Below, in pieces: positions 6,962 to 10,559 of a DNA stretch of 10,559 nt (its first letter is position 1; each line of letters begins with the position of its first letter). The stretch covers positions 14,324 through 24,882 of the forward strand of contig UZAN01046975.1 of assembly GCA_900618425.1 (NCBI GenBank). The letters are read 5' to 3'. Source of the stretch: Echinostoma caproni (taxonomy: Eukaryota > Platyhelminthes > Trematoda > Plagiorchiida > Echinostomatidae). A model generated the notes under the pieces. The model did not search any database. It was not told the origin of the DNA and saw only the letters and a list, made by a program, of their open reading frames with translations. Both the position numbers and the translations under genes were made by a program.

Positions 6962-9188
6962 GAAAAATATTTTGTGTGTGAGTTAAGCGGGTTGAATGTT
7001 CCGGCAGTTGGGGGCAAATCGGAGACATTTTCAGTATTCCATTGTTGCACCCCTCTTGTCAGCGCAGTTTCTCGTTCATTTGCAGTTATTATTTCCCAAA
7101 GTTTAATGCTGATCAAAATATACTGAAGTAGGATTTCCCAATCTCCCCCACGCATAGCATAAACTGTATTTCTTCTTCATTGGTGGCTTTCTTTGATACT
7201 CTCCTAGATAACGATGATTTCAAGCACATTAATGTAGGCAACCCTTAGAGGAGTTGAATATTACTGCCGCTTGATGTAACTTCCTTTGGGATGATACCTC
7301 ATCTTAAGTATCTAGACTGAGTCATGCGGAAGGTTCCTGTTATTCTGTAATTTACTTTGACCTAGCGATAAACTAAAGAATACGTCAGCCGTTCAACGAC
7401 ACGCCGGGTTCAATTTACTTCAAACTCAGTGCACGTTGATGAGAAATGCGTTACGTACTGACGAGTATAAGTTTCAAAGGCTTGTGGCGAGATGCAGAAG
7501 GGACGAGAAATAATGGAAAAAGATAAGAAAACATATATTTGCACATATAAACACTAATTTTTACATATAGCGCTAAAGAAACCACTGATCTTTGAGGCTT
7601 AGTAATGGAACTCGGGTACTGAAACATCAAGCAGTAGTTCACCTGAATTGCAAGACTAAACCTGAACTCATTAATTGGTTATCGGAAGTAAGATCCTTTC
7701 ACTGTAATTACCGGGTTGACTACTGCAGTATAGCTACAATGCTAATGTCAACAACCTGACAATTACATCATCAACTACATTCGTTGCTAAGGTTTGTTGA
7801 CTAGTTCCTCATACCTGTTGTCGGTCATATTGAATCTTTTCATTGACTGTGTTACATTTACTGGATCTTCAAAGTTCAGGGGACGAGTGATTTTCATGAA
7901 TAAGCCTGTTCTCGCAACCCCCCTTTCGTCCAATCCAAATATAAGCGGTGACCATTGACCTTCGTATCGATTTTGTCAAGTCCCGTGTTTTTGTTGTCCG
8001 AAATCTGGTCGTAGTTCTGACCGAATTTTCGCGTGGATATTTGTACACAACTGAAGAGATAACTAGTTGAATTCCAGCTGTCTTGTGATCATGTTTCTTT
8101 CTGTGCCCAAGAGATTTCAGCAGCCGTCTAGAATGGTGCTGTTCTGCTGATCTGAATGTTAGGATTAAATAATTGCGAACAAATTCGAACTTCGTCCACT
8201 CTCTCCATAGCCTTCAACCAAGGATCATCATTATATTCGTCTTTGGGTTTAGGACGTTTTCTTTGATGTACATGAGCTTAGATTTCTATAGTGACTGTTC
8301 ATCCAGTTTAGCTCGTATCAGACTAATCACCGTTTATTATTGGCTTTTGTTCACATCAGAACAATAAATGTTCCGATTGTCCATGATCCAAAATCAATCG
8401 ATTTATTAATTTTCAGATTGAACAATAACAATGATACCAAAATCTAGCGAAAAATCAAAGATTCGAGTGCATCGAGCAGAAGTAAAATAATTCAGTTTTC
8501 ATGATAAATGCGCGATTGGTCGTGACGTTTCCTCCGATGACTGTTCGTTAGAAGGGAAATGATAATTCTGTGGACGATTGTTTTCATAAAGCTTTTGCTG
8601 CGGAACGTAAATGACTAATGTGTGATATTATTTCCATAAACACAGTTATATTTCATTTAAGTGCATCTGAAAGTTAGATTGAAACAAAAGTTCATCGACC
8701 TGGGAAAGTATTCTCGTTAGGTTCTGCAAAGCTTCGAAAGGTGTGTTTACGTGCACTTGAGACCATCACGACATCAGCTGAACCAAGTACCGATTCAATA
8801 TTCAATATAATTTTTATATTTTGACGTCAATAACAAATAAAGTGTTACAATGCGGTAGTTCGATGAACTTTAGGAAGAATGATAAATAAAAAAGGTCCTC
8901 TCAGAATGTGATTGCGTATTCAAAGCACCGTACTCCCAAAGCACGAGTTAATGATGGACCCCGTTCGGTTTAGTGTCATCTTCGTGAATTTGTTTATTGG
9001 TTTGATGTTTGACAAATGCAAGTCATAGATGATTTTGAATCATCTGTTAAAAAGGATTGGTAACAGAGTTTTCTTAACTGTGACTTCTCGGAACAGTTAT
9101 GCACAAGGTCTCTTTGTATATCATAAATATACTGCCTTCCTATTCCATTCGGTGTTGTCTGTCCACATTGCCAACGTCGTATAATCAG

Positions 9189-9475
9189 CTCCATGCAAAG
9201 ATGGGTGAGGCTCTGGTTCAGCTCACTCATGCAGTGGAAAATGCCGGTGCAGGAGGTGCTGATCAGGCCGGAAAAAGACAGGGACAACAAACGGCTCACC
9301 TAACAGTACAAATTCAAGAGCTGGAGGATGCACTGAACGAACAAAACCAAGTTATGGTGAAGCAAATTGAGCAAAACAAACAGCTGCAACGGGATTGCAC
9401 TCTGTGGAAAATGCGTTACGAACAGCTTCAGACGCAAACCAGTGGTGATAAGGAGACCATGGAAGAAAGATACCG
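9189..9475 (+). CDS. CEP290: CEP290-like protein, internal exon 4 of 4 in window
   Basis: This exon has 95 codons plus two bases. It enters in phase 0 and leaves after CG of an Arg codon, at donor CG|GTAAGA, which is near consensus. The acceptor is CGTATAATCAG behind a pyrimidine-rich stretch. Joining exon 3 (ending ALQAK) to this exon (LHAKMGEALVQLTHAV) regenerates an unbroken helix corresponding to human LHHRLELQADSSLNKFKQT. An Ala/Gly/Gln-rich linker (ENAGAGGADQAGKRQGQQ) replaces the human Pro/Thr linker at the same place. Then QIQELEDALNEQN matches human RLAEMEQTVAEQD, followed by a long coiled coil to METMEERYR-type residues at the end. The frame continues past the window in CEP290, so the gene is not finished here. 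Two antisense ORFs of 101 and 120 codons over this exon are shadows. Confidence 0.85.
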
Positions 9476-10559
9476 GTAAGATTTCTTGCTCAGCTTTGTG
9501 CACACACATATGTTTTGAATCGGATATTATTGTTTTTAAATTTCTTTTTTGTGTTTTATAGGAATGCAAAATATATTTATATGCAGTCAGCCTAGAACAA
9601 TTTTGGAGAGAACACATGGTACGAGTCAACGAGCTATGTATCCATGATAGTAACCATTTCAAGTTTATTTTCTAGCCAAAGTCTTCCCCTATCCACCCTA
9701 AAAGATTACTATCGATTTAAGAGAACGACGGTTTACAACAGGGTGTTCAGTTTACCCTGGAATGTTAAATCGTGAGCCGTAAACGAACTGATGGTTTTGC
9801 TATCGGGATGACTACTCTACCAGCTGATATACCCAGGGACAGCACAATGTATGAAACTATGCAGTGATTTCTGTCTAGGCACAACAATTGTTTTACACTG
9901 GTTCAATTGGGATTCCTTGGGTGCAGTGGTAATCGTGCAACGGGTATGGACGCACGGCTGTACAGCTTCCAGGTAGCCAATCAAGAAAAGCATTTCCCGA
10001 CCAATCCTGTATTCTCAAGTGGCATAAATCGGATTGGCTGAATGTAAGAAGGAAACTTAATTAAGCATATCGTTGTCGATTGGACATTGAAGAATCAACC
10101 AATAGTTGTTTGATACTTTTGACATTTATTTGCATGATTTTCCGAATAGAGTTAACCCTATCCACAGCTCGTCTTGATTCTACCCAACTTTATACTATTC
10201 AGTAATTTTTCAGTCTGAATCCAAGTTCGTGCTCTTTTATTCCTTTTCTTATTCTAAATATTACCTCTGCGTAGGTTGTCTTCTTGAATTAGTACCATTG
10301 TGGATCACATGGGAAGACTGAACTGAATTTGACAGATCATGTTTAACTATATTCAGATCAATACAGAGTCCGTTCAATGCTGGCTCACTTTGATCATATG
10401 GAGAATTTTTGAATGTTTATTCCATTGACTAGAGCTTACCTGGCTTTGTTCGGTGTTCTCATGACAATGGGGTGATTGTTGCTCTGTTAAGTTGCTTCAC
10501 CTGTGGTTTTAATCGCAAATAATTGTGACCTAATTAAATCTTATAGTCAAATTATACAA
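9476..10559 (+). other. start of intron after CEP290-like exon 4 (runs off window)
   Basis: The donor is GTAAGA. A strong-looking acceptor at 9560-9561 leads only to ten codons and a stop, so the true next exon is probably beyond the window. No other gene, RNA gene or clear repeat is seen; an 8-bp inverted repeat (9975-9982 and 10032-10039) is probably chance. Confidence 0.55.

Larger units (their letters stand above)
5876..9188 (+). other. intron between CEP290-like exons 3 and 4 (about 3.3 kb)
   Basis: Borders are GTGCGG and CGTATAATCAG. It begins with the AT tract and inverted repeat. The plus ORFs at 6308-6577 and 6602-6832 have no recognisable motif. Minus-strand sequence between 8277 and 7787 has several open, protein-like stretches in shifting frames that I could not identify (see findings). 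The remainder appears to be ordinary intron. Confidence 0.75.

Noticed and set aside
8994..9662. Two minus-strand ORFs of 101 and 120 codons.
   Set aside because: They are the antisense shadow of the coding exon at 9189-9475 and its flanks.
9918..9980. TGCAGTGGTAATCG resembles a polymerase III A box, suggesting a third SINE copy.
   Set aside because: No B box at the expected distance and no hammerhead core follows.

Overview
The window looks like nuclear DNA of a parasitic flatworm, most likely a digenean trematode. Four short, cleanly spliced coding exons sit in kilobase-scale, AT-leaning introns. Those introns hold two copies of a tRNA-headed repeat that carries a hammerhead-ribozyme fold, the combination known from the schistosome Sm-alpha SINE family. 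I cannot name the species. Two undetermined bases (6705 and 6952) mark it as draft assembly.

Main gene, + strand. Exons at 1245-1427, 2308-2502, 5594-5875 and 9189-9475 encode about 316 residues of almost pure coiled coil. Each has an AG acceptor and a GT donor, and the three internal junctions are all phase 0. Blocks in exons 2 to 4 align, in order, with the central part of vertebrate CEP290, the long coiled-coil protein of the ciliary transition zone. The window therefore holds an internal slice of a flatworm CEP290 homologue. Its 5' and 3' exons, and any promoter or polyadenylation site, lie outside.

Intron contents. 1-208 (tail to about 325) is the frameshifted 3' end of a non-LTR retrotransposon reverse transcriptase ORF. 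About 560-690 and 4955-5091 are two antisense copies of one tRNA-derived SINE; each contains a 45-nt hammerhead-like module (568-612 and 4965-5009), degraded in a different way. About 3545-3864 is a decayed Penelope-like element with a recognisable GIY-YIG endonuclease domain. 1955-2029 on the minus strand may be a Ty3-type reverse transcriptase remnant, which is tentative. An (AT)9 tract and an inverted repeat lie directly behind the donor of the third exon. The rest of the introns shows nothing I can identify.

The most interesting material is the pair of hammerhead SINE copies, whose comparison reveals the ancestral fold. Next come about 20 CEP290 residues that appear missing between exons 2 and 3, and a strong-looking acceptor after exon 4 that leads straight to a stop codon. 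I found no bacterial-type genes, CRISPR arrays or operons, and no convincing complete second gene.
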